DNA of 64,000 nucleotides from Whitmania pigra (GCA_021613335.1 JAJTWR010000090.1:1478501-1542500); one strand, 5' to 3'; counted from the stretch's first letter, positions 44,701-58,519 are shown. Numbers and translations are program-made. The notes: generated from the sequence alone by a model not told the origin.

Positions 44701-47700
44701 ATTAAGATTCAATATTTAGAACTATCCGGTTACTCGGATGGTAATTTATTTTTGATTAATAAGTAATTGTTGCAGGAATGATGGGGGTCGATGTAGGATC
44801 ACTTTCATTTTTGTTTTTAAGATTTTCCATGTTATTTTGCATATGTTTCGCTAAGATCTCATTTATTTTTTAAACCAATCAGAGAGAGGATTCTGTGAGT
44901 TGGGCGATAAATGTCCGTACGATCATGGAAAAAATCCAGTTCTCATCTCCAACAGTCTGCAGAATTCATTTGACTATTCACGTTAGTTGTTGTGCACATG
45001 CCTATACAAGCAGGCACACTTGTGCTCGTGCGATTATGGTTCGGTGCATTTGGTAGCTGGTTCCAAATTCACCGAATTAGATGAAAGCGAAAACAACTTT
45101 CAAACTAAGAATTGAAAGAAGTCAAGATTCATTTGTGGCACAATATTTTTGTTGTCTTCCATCCCTTAATTATTCCATCAAACTGATGAAATGCCCTTGC
45201 TAACATTCAAATAATGATTTGTTTAAATCTTATCGGACATTTCTCTTTGTATTTAGCGCTTATTATTTCTGGAGAAGTCGTACTCATAACCGAATAATTA
45301 ATTATTGTGAAGCACTAATGCATGATCGTCTAAATTGATAACACAACAACCTCCTTAACCTTCCAGCATCCAGTTATTTATCGCACCAACCTCAACCGAC
45401 GGCCGGAGGTCCCCCTCTTCTCCACCAGACGGTCATCCCGAACATATCCCAGCCCCCTCCCGCTCTTCCGTTTCCCCACCATCGTCTCCCTCCTCCTCAT
45501 TTCCTACCACAACCGGGCAATGCTCTCCTGCTATCCCAGCCACCTATGAGGCCCATGCTGCCCTATGGCATGCCGCCCACCCATCGTCCTCCTCCTCCAA
45601 GTGAGATTGCTTGTTTTATTTAATTATGGCTTATTATGCCATTAAAATATAATGACATGTTTCTGGATGCAAGATCTAATTTATAAGGTCAAAGTTATTG
45701 TAGACATGTTGTTATCAGATGAAATAGTATATAAATCTTGATTAATAACATATGTATACTATTTTATGTGGTATTAAAATATATTTATATTGGTAAGAAC
45801 AATTTGTGGATAATGGTGCACAAATAGTTTGTCAGCAAATAGCCAATTAGCTGATGAATAAGTATATTGATATCATCCCACTTGTTTCTCTATTAGCTCT
45901 ATAGATTCAACCAATCCACCTAGTTTGTGTCCAGGGTAGCTGCATGTAATTATAAAATAATTTTCAAATTAGTTCAAATCAAATCCACTCTCATTGGCCA
46001 ACATCGACGCTTATTTCATCCAGTTTATCCGTACATGCACGTTCCTACCGGCGACCTCCAACAGGAAGTGTACCAACCAGGAGCCATGCCTGGTAGGTCG
46101 ACCGATCGTAGCTTAAGCTTTCGTTTGAATGAATAACGATGCATTCAAAAATATATTGATTGATTGTTAGCTGTCGAGCCGTACATGCCCGAGCCATATT
46201 CTTCCAAGCCCTCTCGCTTCAGTCTCCCCCCTCCGCCCATCCAAGGTCAGACGACCCTTGTCAAGGGTGCCTGGAAAGAGGGCGAAGGCGAGCTGGAGGG
46301 GTCCGTGACTCCGTTGAGGCAGGTCTCGAACTTGGTCCAAGTCAGCATTGAGGAAGGCATGTGTTGCATTTGGGAATTTGTTTGAACTAATGCGGGGAAT
46401 TCTAAAATCTTTGGCTCGTAATCTTGACGTAATCATAGTTTGGAGATGCGAATTCATTGAACGGGTTGTTTGGAAATTAGTGTTTATGGTGTAAAAGAAA
46501 AGTAGTGTCGTAATGGCGTGCAGGATAGCCGAATGGGTTACGTGCCTGCATATGGCCGTAATGACAACAGTCGTAATGTGTCGTGTTCGAAACCCAGCCT
46601 GCACTGCCGCCAGCGCCCTTGGGAAGGAGCGCTATATAAATGGTTACAAGAAGCGACTCTGACGCTATGCATATGGCGCTATATAAATGAAGTTACAATT
46701 ACAATAACAAACACGTATTCCTTAAGCATGGAAATCTAAACATAGATATTATGCCTTTTTCTAATTGAAGAGTTTCGAATCTCAAACATAAAAATAAATT
46801 GAGTCACTTATATTTCCAGGAAAGTTGGGTAAAAACGAGCCCGACGGTTTGTGCGATCAGCAGTACGAGGTGGTCCCGTCCGGCGAGGGAAGCATACCAT
46901 CCTATACCCCCACCCCGTCATCTGTCCTAATGGCCAGAAAGAGGTTTGCAGACGAACATTTTTTGTTCATAATTTATTAATAATAACGATAATTTATTTC
47001 AAACCTTTATTTCTTATCTAATGAGCAAATTCTGAAAAGGAATTTTTGCCTGGTTGTTAATGGATTTTTCCAAATTTTAATTTATTGTTGTCATCATTCT
47101 TTTATGATCACTTATCACAGGACAGATTCATTAAATTACAACGTTATGCATTAACATTTCCTAGGACTGCCAATGCAGCAGGAATGGACGTCCCCGTCAT
47201 CACGCCAGGTCCTTTGAGTGTCCCCGTTCAACCCGATTCCATGGTAACCGAGGATGCTAAACTCATGCCACCGCCCTCTTCTTACGTTAAGAAGGCTGCC
47301 ATTGAGCATCCCGGTGAGAATTTTTTCCATTCCTTAGGTAAGTCTCCTCGAAGCTGATTGGTCATAGTTTACGATGATTGACATAGCATGCATCAACGTA
47401 TCCGATTAATCGTTAAAGGCACATCGAATCATTGGCACGCCGGAGATGCCAATCACGGCTATTCTATGTTAATGGCTGCAGGTATTGCAAGCAGAAATCA
47501 GCAGGCTGCCAACAGCACCCTCGAACTCAGGAAGATACCCCGTGAGGACAACACCATTGCAAACATCAATGACCACTTCTCGAAGTTCGGAATCATCGTC
47601 AACCTACAGGTCGGTTCTGTCGTTCCACCGTTCATCCCTCCAGAATGCCGGATCACTATAAAACATGAAATAACGTGTCAAATTTTTCATCATGATTTAT

Positions 47701-50700
47701 TATAATTTGTGCACCCTAGGTCAATTGGGATAACGACCCCTGTGCGGCCCTGGTGTCGTACGCGAGCTCGGCCCAGGCTTCTGCTGCTTATCGTTCGAAG
47801 GAACCCTTTTTGAACAACAGGTTCATCAAGATCTTCTGGCACAACCCTGACAAGTCCCAGCAGCAAGGTGGTGGACAATCACAGGTAGGAATTTTATATG
47901 ACGATAGTAATGGTGTTGATAATGATGGCGGTGATGTTGAAGACATGATTGGTCATTTTATGATCATGAGCAGTTGGTGAATTTGTTTTAATTAGTCATG
48001 TTTAGGTACTTATAAATGTCAATTATGTATGTTTAAGTAATTTTAAAATAAAATTAAAACTGTTAGATACTCTGACTAATGCCGTTGTTACCATATGCAA
48101 ACTCCACTTTTAAACGATTCTTCCAGACTGCCAATCAGGACTCGAGAGGGTCGGACAAGGATTTCAAACCTAAACCAAAGTACTTTCCACAGAGACACCA
48201 ACTTCAACTCAACAGGATGAAGAAACCCGAGGGAGCCAAACAGACTCAGGAAGAAGGCAATACAGAAAAGGTGACATCTTGAGAATTAATTTTTTAATTT
48301 AACTCTTCATTTTCTGATTATAAATTATAATAACAATATTGTAATAGCAATATTATATGATCTTACTTATAATCATATATTTTTAAAACATGTAACTTAG
48401 ATTATTTTTGGAGTTGTTTATTCAATAAATAAAAATGAATAGTTCTTAATGCACTTGTAATTAATTATGTCGACGATGACATCATCGCTGGGTTACAATC
48501 ATTTCACCTTTGCTTTTATCATCAGTCTGATGAAGATTCCTCGAAGACTTTACAGGAGACTAACCAGTCAGACGACCAGCAGAAGACCCCGGAAGCACCT
48601 GTCCCCATAAGCATACCCCCTCGCAGTGCCCTCAAGCTTCAGAGGAAACCAATGAAAGAGATGCAAAAGGTTGGTCTGACATTGATAGCTTTCATAATGG
48701 TTATGGTATAATAATAATAATAATAATAACATAAGACCGTGATTCGGGCTGATTGGTTATGAAATCTACTTACTGAATGAGCGTCTCCTGTCGGGATTAG
48801 ATCGGCTCGAGAAATTTCATCGATTCATTCGTTCATTCCTTCCTTGATGCCTTCCTTTCATTCCAGCCTGTTGATTTCCAGGCTGGTGCCCTCAAGAAGG
48901 AAATGGAGTTGAGGCAGAAGAAGCAGGACTTCTTCAAGAAGCTGCTCGAGACACAAAAGGTTTCCTTGGGATTAATTATTATTAATATTAACAATTTATG
49001 ATAATTGTCAACAATATCTTTCATTTATTATTCGATTCAGTAATCAGACAATTGTTTAGTTAGTTCTGGTGAACTTATTAACGAGAGAAAATTGATAAAA
49101 ATCAACACCAGCGTTAATTGCATGCACTAATGCCATATTTTGAACCTCAGAACCTCGTCGAGTTGCACAGCAAGAGCAAGAACGCGGAAGAAAAAGCGAA
49201 GTATTCACAGGTAAGATGATTGTAACTTTCATTAACAACTGTAAACTCCAGTGTTTCTGGAATACGAAACACGATTTGTTTTCTGCAACTAAGAGACGCT
49301 TTTGTTGAATCAAAACTAAAACCCTTACGACAGCTCTTAAAGGAGAACGATGCCAAAATAGTGGAACTCCGAGAAGACCTGAACAAGCCTCCACCGAATC
49401 CGAACAACGCCCCTGCCGAGGCATACAAAAAGCCTTCCTACCCCAACCAGAGGAACAAGTACAGCAAGAACAACAAACTCGTTCGCACGAACTCCAACTC
49501 CGGCATCGGCTCGGAAAACGACAAGCAGGACGCTCAGGTGAGCAGAGACTTGTGGCTCTGATGGAGGGTGATGATTATTGAGTCCCATGTTAGAAAATTA
49601 ATACAAATTAATTCATTGTGGATCTAATTAAGCGACTGTTTTAATGAGAGTTCTTCTTCTTATTATTATTGTTAATGTTAATTGACATCTTTTAAACTTT
49701 AAATAACATTTAAGTTATGTTATAAATTACTATAAATTAAATAAAAAACATTGCAATCATAATTTCAAAAATAGTTTCATAAATTTACCACAACCTTGCA
49801 CCTCCAGAAGGCCATCTTAGATGGTGAATTGGACATGATGGCGAGCAAGAATAAGGAGGCAGACGTCTTGAAAAAGAAAATTAGCGACATCAAAAGCGTC
49901 GTACGTGAAATTTTGTTTTTTGTTAATTAATTTAATTTGGTTTCTAAATAAAAAAAATAAAATTTAACTGTAATAACAATTAATCTTCCTTGCTAGATTA
50001 GTAAATAACCATTTAGATTTGATATCAGATAGTTATTTATTTTCTGTTGTGTTTTTTTTGTCTTAATTAAATCCAAACTGTAATTGTCTTGTTATGATTA
50101 GTATGATAAATACTTAATCCAAATAAACTTTTCTCTTTGCTCAATCTCTGCACTATTCTCAGATCAACAACATAAATAAAGATGGAGATTTTCAGACAGA
50201 AGACGGCACTCCGATATCGTCCTACCCCCCGTTCGGCAAGTTCGGCTACCCTCAGGGCTCGGCAAAGGGCGGAAGGGTGTTTGCCAACGTGTCTCGATCC
50301 GTCGACAGGAGACCGAGGTCAGAAGATGATTCTCTTTCATTCTGAATTCTCTATCATTAATTATTAATGTTTTGAATCAATTGCATCTATTGATATTAAT
50401 AACATTTTTAATTAACACTACATTTTGGTTACTTCTCGTTATAAAGTAGTTTTTAATGGCATTTAATCGAAAGAAACCTAACTCGTGCTTCTTACCTCAT
50501 AGGCAAGTCTTGATCACCGGATTTCCAGTAAGTGAGGACAAGACAGTCCTGCTCAACCACATGAAGGTCAGCAATGGATTATCATATCTGTGAATGATGA
50601 TTATGATTCCTATCTAAATAAAGGCTGCCATGCCTGACTGTCTTCTTAATCATGTTTTATTAATGTCTCATAGAATTTCGGACAAGTGGAGAAGTCTTTG

Positions 50701-51589
50701 TACGATGACAAGACTCCTTTCTTTCTGGTGACGTACAGGTACAGGAGCGATGCTGAGAGAGTGAGTCGATGTTCTTGTTATTGATTTCAGGCATGATTAT
50801 TAGTTAATTAATATTTAACTAAGCATCGCGCGTAAGTTATCTGGAATCCTCCATTCGTGATGCATGCTCAGTTTAAAAGTTTGTCATGCGACTCGCACGA
50901 CGAGGAAGAGCAATGTGCACTCTTTTGAAACGTACTAGTTGAACATGTAAATCATAAGATTGATTTTATTCATATCACAAAAACTCTTTCCAGGCAATGA
51001 GAGATGGAGTCGTTTATGGCGACATGAAACTCAGACTCAACTGGCACAATTCTGAACCAAAGCAAACTGCTCAGTCCAAGCCAAGCCAAGGCTTGCCATC
51101 GTCTTCTTCCTCGTCCTTTTCTTCATCATCATCGTCCACACACATCAACCTCGGAATGGTTGAAAACAAGGGTGCGGAAGATTCCGGATTTGGGACTTCC
51201 ACCTCGAACCTAGACGCCCGATCCGCCAACGAGTCCGGTGGCAGCCCTGCTGCCGGAGGAGGGGACAGTTACATCGACGAAGAACTCAACGAATACAGGA
51301 GATGGGTTTGTTCGACAATTTATTTGCCTTATGTGGTTTATGGTGAATCGGGATGCGTTGATTGAGTGTCCGTGATGCATTGATTATAGCATGTCCAAGA
51401 TTCTTCATATAATAATGTAGCTTTTGCTAATTGGCTTTGCTAGAAAATTGAATTACTGAAGCATTATTTCATGCAAAAACATGGTCTATCTTTTTAAAGG
51501 GTGATGTTGATGACGATGCTTTGCTCTATGAAGAGGAGGATGAAGACGAAGATGACGACGAAGGCGTGAGACCATGGAGGAGGAGATAG
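41727..51589 (+). CDS. RBM26/RBM27-like RNA-binding protein (PWI, CCCH, two RRMs)
   Basis: Twenty-five exons sum to 3396 bases (1131 residues): 41727-41785, 42159-42277, 43112-43473, 43714-43745, 44031-44182, 44382-44453, 44883-44981, 45367-45600, 46024-46092, 46171-46356, 46820-46943, 47165-47313, 47482-47609, 47720-47884, 48127-48270, 48526-48669, 48867-48959, 49151-49210, 49334-49537, 49808-49900, 50163-50317, 50503-50566, 50674-50760, 50994-51305, 51500-51589. Domains: N-terminal PWI-like fold (about 1-85), Arg/Ser-rich linker, CCCH zinc finger (Cys261, Cys270, Cys276, His280), Pro-rich region, RRM1 (about 560-640), Glu/Lys-rich coiled coil, RRM2 (about 949-1018) and an acidic tail ending GVRPWRRR. 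In vertebrates RBM26/27 work with ZFC3H1 and MTR4 in nuclear poly(A) RNA exosome targeting; the fly counterpart is swm. The intron after exon 10 starts with GC and contains a SINE. Exon 17 could also start at 48882. Confidence 0.96.
46357..46819 (+). other. GC-AG intron of the RBM26-like gene
   Basis: Exon 10 must leave one base for exon 11 (GGA AAG TTG) to stay open. That places the donor at GAAG|GCATGT with acceptor TTTCCAG. The only nearby GT alternative (46361) reads into a TAA in exon 11. Confidence 0.7.
46518..46695 (+). mobile_element. tRNA-derived SINE in an RBM26-like intron
   Basis: A tRNA-like head starts GTGCAGG (46518-46524) and closes with the exact complement CCTGCAC (46598-46604), a 7-bp acceptor-type stem. 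It has an A-box-like TAGCCGAATGG (46526) and a B-box-like GTGTTCGAAACC (46583). The D, anticodon and T stems are poor, so it is not a working tRNA. The tail carries GCGCTATATAAATG twice, about 47 bp apart, then an A-rich end (TTACAATTACAATAACAA). Confidence 0.7.
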
Positions 51590-52330
51590 GATCAGACGAC
51601 TTTTAAGCGACATTAATAATTATATGAATAGCTTGTTGACATCGATTTATATTTTTAAAATTGAAGACGTTTTTCAAATTGTTAATTCGAATGCCATACG
51701 AACTTATGTAAGTGAACTTACAATGTCAATAATAACAATGCAGTTTGTCAGTGATCGCATTGCTGCCTAGAGTTGTAGGAGCGACAACAACTGTGATTTG
51801 TGTCTACAGGTGACAATAGCCCATTTCATTCTGTCGTTGCATCTGTGTTATCCCATATCCCTGCTCTTTTGGAAAGTGCAGATTTTTGTGATGTAAATGT
51901 CGAAATGTTGTAATGAAAAATGTTGTTGTCTTTGGAGGCATTTCTGAAATAGCCTCGCTCGATCGGTGGTCTTGCCCCCGATTGTAATTGTTCGAGTGAT
52001 TGACATGTCATTTTTGTTGGTTTTGTCGACAGTCAATCGATTGTAAGTCACTTATATGCACATGCTGCTAATGTACTTTTGACAAATTTTTGACATTTGA
52101 CTGCTATTCAGCCTACCTGATGAATTTTAACAATTTTTCTTTTGGGTTGTTCGCGTTCGTGGGCCATTTCTTGTTAAGCGTGCTAGGAGTCTTAAAGCAT
52201 TCATTTTGTTTTATTTTGGAGCGATGTTTGGAATTAAAAGGAAAAGAATGATAAAAAGTTGTTATAAATGTTCAAAAAATCTGCAAGACATTTGAAATTC
52301 AAAGATATACAAATAAAAAAAAATTGTAAT
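51590..52330 (+). other. Probable 3' UTR of the RBM26-like gene
   Basis: AT-rich non-coding sequence after the TAG stop, ending at an AATAAA (52312-52317) followed by an A-rich run. Confidence 0.5.
52312..52317 (+). terminator. Poly(A) signal AATAAA
   Basis: First good plus-strand signal followed by a T/G-rich stretch downstream of the RBM26-like stop, upstream of the convergent gene. Confidence 0.5.
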
Positions 52331-52723
52331 TCAGATGTCTGCTGTGTTTCCTTTCTGCAGTTGAGCTTTTTTTTAGCAGGAGTATGAGAAACAACAGTAA
52401 CGAAATGGAATGCATTAAAAAGTTCTTAAATACAGAATATTGTCATTAAAAATAAATAGAAATGTGGCTTGTTGTTTAATGACCCCATAAATCCACTGGT
52501 ATCACGCAAAATGTTTGTTAAAAATTTTGAATAAATATTGCTCTTTATAGATATTAATTTGCCAATTTAAAAATTCCGTGCCATTACAAATTCGAATTGA
52601 ATTTCAGCGCCAAAACCTGCCTATATCATTCGCAAATCATATCCGCGCTAGGAAGCGCTTGGGCTTGTTTACATTTCGATAGGATCCACGAGATTATCTG
52701 TGAATTTTGTTTTGAATTTATAA

Positions 52724-55696
52724 TTAAATGGAATCTTCTATATATCCCTCTCCGACATCGCTGCAACTTCTACCGCACACCTCGGTTCCGTACCAGGGTT
52801 CATTCTTTCTCGACCAGGTCAAAGTGTAAGCCTTTGGGTCCATGTTGAAATAGGAGCCTGGTAATTGAGCTACGTAATCGTCGTATTCGAAATCGTCTTC
52901 TAAGCCGTCATCAGGGAAGTCTGAACACTGAGGTGAGGTATCTTGATCGCTTAGTTTTCCTTGCTCGTCCAAAATGGTGGAATATTTCCCTTGGTTTTTG
53001 TGATAGTTGTCTGCCACTTCGATGCTTGTGGTCTTAAGGGCCTTTCTCTCGGCATAACGTGCTTTTATCGGAGGGAGATAGATGGCAGGACCGCGTGGAT
53101 TCGAGCTTAAAGAGCGTTCGCTTTTCTCGGAAAATTGGAGGTTTTTCAGGCTGGTATCATCCAGGTCTGCTTCGATTAGTTTGTCGTCCATCTGATCACC
53201 ATTGAGCGAGTCCCTGCCTTCCACAGGGGGTCGACCACCACAGAAGAAAGAGTCCTCCATGTTACCTTCTGCTTTGTCTGGAAGTCGGTAGAATTTCTTG
53301 TCATTCATGCTATCCTGGCAGTTTTTTCGTCGTTTCCTGTGTTCCTTTTTACCTGAAACTGAGTTTTTGAAATTATTTTCAAAATTTAAACTGGATATTT
53401 CTTGCGCTAAAACGCTCCATCATTTTCACTTCTGTTCCTTAAAGCTTTTAAAGTCCTTTCTGAATAGCTAGGATTACTTCCTCTGGAAAATATTTTTTTT
53501 TATATTACAAAATAAACCTTGACTCGAATTTCCTTTATTAGCTTTTTAAATTTGTTAGTAAAATGTATTATCTTATCTATTATGTTACCTGATAATGAAT
53601 TTTAAATGTATTATCTTATGGTATCTTACCCTTTTCATTCTCTTCTTTCACAGCATGCTTAGGTTGGTGATGATCTTTCCTAACTCCAGGCGACGGTATT
53701 TGTTTCCCATTGAGAGCTTCTTTGGTCGAAAGCGGGCTTCCGGTCTGTGACTTTTTGGACGACACTTGATAGCTGGACTTTCTAGAAGGCAGAGGTGTTT
53801 TAGAATTACCTGTGAAATAACGACCAAATATTATTGCAAGTCGTGATGAGGTCACATGAGTCACAAGTCTCATTAACCCTGTGAATTCCTGCCATCAACG
53901 GACTTCCTACTCTCTTTAGTCATCGTAATCGTCGATGAAGATCTAACTTTGGATTTGATTTTGAATTCGTCCGATCTGTTAGGGGTTGACTTATCCCTAT
54001 TGCCCAAAGGAGATCCCTGGCTGAAAGAGGAACAGCTACTGTGAGTGGCCTTTCGTTGCTGAGCTAAAAGGGCCTGTTTGGCCGGAGTGTTTTTTGCCAG
54101 TTCCGCTTTCAGTCGTTTCCTTTCCAGTCTGTGCTTAACCACGAAAAGTAGACTGGCTAACACCGCTCCAACGCACAAGCTGATCCCAATAATGGTTACA
54201 ACGTTTTCCCAGACTGCTTGTCCTTCTTGATGGTATCCTTCTGCAGTCACGATGACGTCTTTGCTGCTGTTGGATGCTGAGATGTTTGATAGTTTTTTGA
54301 ATCAATTTCATTTAAAGGCAAATTAAATATATTGGCTTGAAACGAAAAGCGTGTTCCTCGTGAGTTCATTATTAACTGAAGCTTTACAGCTCAGTTGTTT
54401 ATTGCGTATGCTTTAAATTTAAGCACAAATTAATTATTATTATTATTATTTATTTTAATTGGCGTAATTTGTTAAATATTAATAATGAACCGACATTCAT
54501 TACTCTATGAGCACAAGCAACTCACCCCATGATTCAAACGATGCTACGAAGACAAAGCCAGTATTTTCCTCCGCTGAATCTTTCTGAGCATCCAAATTGT
54601 TCCTTTTCGGGAATGAAAAGTTCGGATATTCTACCAGTTCAACCTTCATAGTATTCGCTGAGCTAACAATGGCGGGATGGATTTTATTGGTCCCAGGAAG
54701 AAATACAGCGTTGAGGTTAAGAAAGGCTAATAGGTTATGGCTATTTGATGGGCCGTCATGAATCTTGACCCAAATTTGTCCGGCGTCAATGTCGCTCGAC
54801 CGGAAGTAGTTCAAGGTCAGGCGTATGACGTCATCCTCGTGAACTTTCAAAGTCCAGCTGGCCCTTCCGTTCCTGTTAAAGCAGGGAGTTTCCATGACAA
54901 GAACCAATCTGCCCGAGGGAGAGTTCATGGGGCAGCCACACTCGCAACCCGGGAATGGGGAAAGGTTTTCGAATTCCAGGAGTTTATTGTCTTCTGGAAT
55001 AGAATGTATATTTCCTATTTATTTTTAGACTAATTTTGCTCTAATCAATTAATAAAATAATTAATAAATATATTAATTAAATAATAAATAAATATAATAA
55101 CTAATTAATAAATATATTAATTAAATAATAAATAAATATAATAACTAATTAATAAATATATTAATTAAATAATAAATAAATATAATAACTAATTAATAAA
55201 TAATAGTTAATTAATATAATAATTAATTAATAAATAATAGTTAATTAATATAATATTTAATATTTATTTCGCAAAAAACTCACTAAAACTAGGGGAACAA
55301 GAAAATGTAAAAACGTTTTGAATATATGCATAAATAATTTGTAGATTATTCCATAAAATAGATTTGAGAAATTTAGGATGTGGCATCGATCGTTGCGCAA
55401 CATTCTCAGGCCAAAACAATCATAAAATTTATTGGCAAACGGCTTAATAACGCTTAACCTCATCGAAATCCTTATCCCTAACTTACCGTGCATACTACAG
55501 GGAGTGAACTCGCAATCAGCCCAGTCGACTTCGGCGTTGTCGAAGCTGCAGACCAACTCTCCATCCTCCGTCGCTCCTCGGGTGTTTTTGTCGCTCGAAA
55601 TGCAGTTCCTCGTCCGATGTTTCCGATGGGGGACGCGGTCGTTACATGTCGTCGTTGGACAGTCACTCCAGCTGCTCCATTCACTCCAGGATCCGG
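52724..55696 (-). CDS. Single-pass membrane protein with TSP1 and CUB domains (5' end missing)
   Basis: Five exons are visible: 55696-55487, 54993-54526, 54276-53878, 53809-53630, 53352-52724. All are joined in phase 1, giving 627 residues. The first encodes a thrombospondin type-1 repeat (WSEWSSWSDCPTTTC, with WxxW C-mannosylation sites). The second encodes a Cys-rich start (GCECGCPMNSPSGRLVLVM) and a CUB domain of about 120 residues. The third has a membrane segment (VVTIIGISLCVGAVLASLLF) followed by a basic stop-transfer sequence. The remaining roughly 320 residues are cytoplasmic, rich in Ser/Lys and then acidic, with tyrosine motifs (EYDDYVAQL, EPWYGTEV). The predicted topology is type I, extracellular N terminus. 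No signal peptide exon was found up to 64 kb, so the true start lies elsewhere. A guidance or adhesion receptor is an inference from domain content; I know no exact family match. Confidence 0.85.
55046..55260. repeat. AT-only tandem repeat, period about 44 bp
   Basis: AATAAATATATTAATTAAAT and its continuation recur about three times, then a shorter AATAGTTAATTAATATAATA variant twice. It lies inside the intron between the TSP1 and CUB exons. Confidence 0.85.
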
Positions 55697-58519
55697 CTGG
55701 AGATGAGTATTTAGTGGTGATTTAGGTCAACGGAAGAACAAACTCGACGGCCGTAGGATGCTTGAGAATTACTCTTACTACTTCATCACAGGGAAGGTGT
55801 CATGATCGGAGTTTATTCATCAACTACTCAATTGCCCTGTGATGCCCCGAAGCTGTCTTAGGTGGCCAAAAACAAAGGCAATTAATCGTACAGTGCCTTA
55901 CTGCACTGAAGGGGCAGTTGAGAATGCTTTGTGGAAAACAAAGGCTGGAAGATTAGCATGATAACAACAAAATAATGAATAATGAATAATGAATAATGAA
56001 TAAGAATAATAATAATAATAAATAAATTATGTTTAAATGTGATTGGGAATCGAAAGCTTGTTGATTGAGCCATCTATGATTCTGTGAGTTATTTAAAAGC
56101 TAGAAAAAGTAAGTTAAACAAAATGGTCTCACTATAGTAACTGTGTTAATAATCCTAGCTAATCCTAGCTAATCCTAGCTTTCATCGTCAGCAGCCCAAA
56201 CGGCTAACAGTATCTGACGCTTGCCTTATGATATGCGATAAAAAATATTTAAATTTAACCATTCCTATTACCAACAATTCAATCTTGTCGCCAGTCCAGT
56301 AAGATAAACATCTTGAGTTTAGTTGTAAATCAATTAACCGATAAATAATGAATGTAATAAATGCATGATAAATGGTCAATAATTCATAGCGGAGGAGCCG
56401 ACAGCAGATCGATGGAACGTTAAACAACGATAAACATCGACAACTGTTGATTAACTCAGGCAACCAGACGCGCGGAAGGTTCAATAAAGAAGGCGAATCG
56501 ATGGCGAATCACTAGTAATTACTCGCCCTGACGAGAAAGAAGGAGATTTCAGGGCTAATTAAGTGTCAGAGGCCATTTTACTGCCGCATTGCGTGGACCC
56601 TATGCCCTCCTCCCCTATCCCCTGATGCCACGGGTACCAGATTGCTAATTAAGGCTGTGCCAGAGATGATCTATAATTTCTAGGAATGTAGTCCGTAATT
56701 TTCATGCTTTGAGACATGCGAAGAAGACACAACTCTTCCCTGAGAACGAACCAGCTTTTCCACTTAATCCCGTCCGGTCGCTGAGCCGGCACGGCGAGGA
56801 ACAAAGACCGAGGCGGCAACGGTGAGTCGGCGACCCGGTTGAAGGGATGGCCGTGTCTGATTTAATGGACTTTTATGGACAATATCTGGACTGGGATTGG
56901 AGATTATGCAAATTTTCCAATAAGCTTGTAATGAGCTTTATGACCGTAATAGCAACGATAGCGATAACCAGTTTAGCTCGTAATAATGGTAATAATAATA
57001 ACAATAATGATATTAATAATTGCGACGATGCCGATAATTATAATATTTTTCACGATAATAATAAAAGTAAATTAATTATGGTCGTAATGGCAATAAAAGT
57101 AATAGAAAAACCATAACTGAAATTGTAAGGGCGTTTTGCTGGATACCGATTTGCTAAGTGGTAATGAGAAGGTTAAATGGCCCATAAATGTCATTATTTT
57201 TTAAATAATAAAATAATAATAATAATAATATTTCTAATGATAATGTTACTTAATTGCAGTTTAATTCGATTAATTATTTGTTGCATTTAAATACAGAATA
57301 TTTATGGGACCAATGAATGCAAAAAAAAACATTTGCAAAGAAAAGAAGAATATTTAAAAATTACTCTTAAAATAATATTAAATAACTACAATAGATTGTA
57401 TCCTAATTTACGAATAGCTAAATATTTTGTCAAATTGTACAATTTAATATTTCTCGTAAAAAATATTAAGTGAGCTAATATACAAACATTATTAGAAAAT
57501 ATTATGTGTAAATCCATTAAGATGAAAAACCGAATTTGGCACAAGATCCTCCGGTTAAAAAAATCACCAAGCATTACAAAATCGACCGGCGAGCAAGGCA
57601 TTATACCACGTTGGTCATTACGCCTGCATCAGACCACTAAATCAATTTCAGTTCTCTGATCGCCTTCCAAACCGGAAGTCGGCGTACATTCGGTGTTTTT
57701 CAACTTCCGGTAAAGAAAAGCAATCAGAGGAGATCGGGCCGTCACGTGCTCGGTGTTCTGGATTGTGATTGGATGTTTTTCTGGGTGGGGCCGAAGCTGT
57801 GGAGGTAATTAACAGATGTCTTCTGTGGTTGTTCGGCCATTTTTAAGGAGGAAATGACGTCATCAATCGTCATCGAGGCCGGCATCGTCATCATCCTCGT
57901 CATTATCGTTGTCGTCAGTGTTATCGTCTTCGTCTTCGTCTTCGTCTTCGTCATCGTCATCATCATCGCATTTCCTCATTCTTCTCCGGTTCCTCGAGGC
58001 TCGAAAAGCAATATTCCTTTTCAACACACACTCTGTTTACCCCGAGCTTTAATGGGCGTAGGAATACCGGGCACTATTTCTTCTGTCTCCGTGGAAAATG
58101 GTTTTCCAAGGATATTACTCCGCGCAGTCGTAAATCTTTTCATTTAGGCCGTCTTATTCGTTATTCATGAATCCTCGTTCGTCTGCCTTTCTGTCGTTCT
58201 TCCTTCTTCTGTTTGTCTTTGTCACCCCGCGCTGCTTTTTCCATGTCACGTGACATAAATAAGGTGGTTTAAGTTTGACCGATGACTCACACACCTATTT
58301 CGGCAGCTATTTATTTCTTTTTCCACCTGCAATTTATTTTCACCCTATCACCTTTTTAATGCAGCTATTTTAGGTTAGAATCATGAATGATTTAAAATAT
58401 TAATTTTAATAAATAATAATAATAATAACAAACTTTAAATTGAAAAGTCGATGAAGAAATAATTCCGACACATTTATGGTCGAAATTGGTTTTGTTCGGT
58501 AAAATGTTTTTTATTCCAA
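55697..58519. other. Intergenic or upstream intronic DNA
   Basis: May be an intron of the TSP1-CUB gene if its 5' exons lie to the right. No exon was recognised. GTC/ATC-rich sequence at about 57870-57970 creates a hydrophobic plus frame that I reject. Confidence 0.5.

Noticed and set aside
46518..46604. Functional tRNA gene
   Set aside because: Only the acceptor-like stem and the two promoter boxes are good. The D, anticodon and T stems do not form, and a SINE-type tail follows.
57854..58147. Hydrophobic plus frame resembling a membrane protein
   Set aside because: Its Val/Ile/Phe run is coded by GTC/ATC/TTC repeats.
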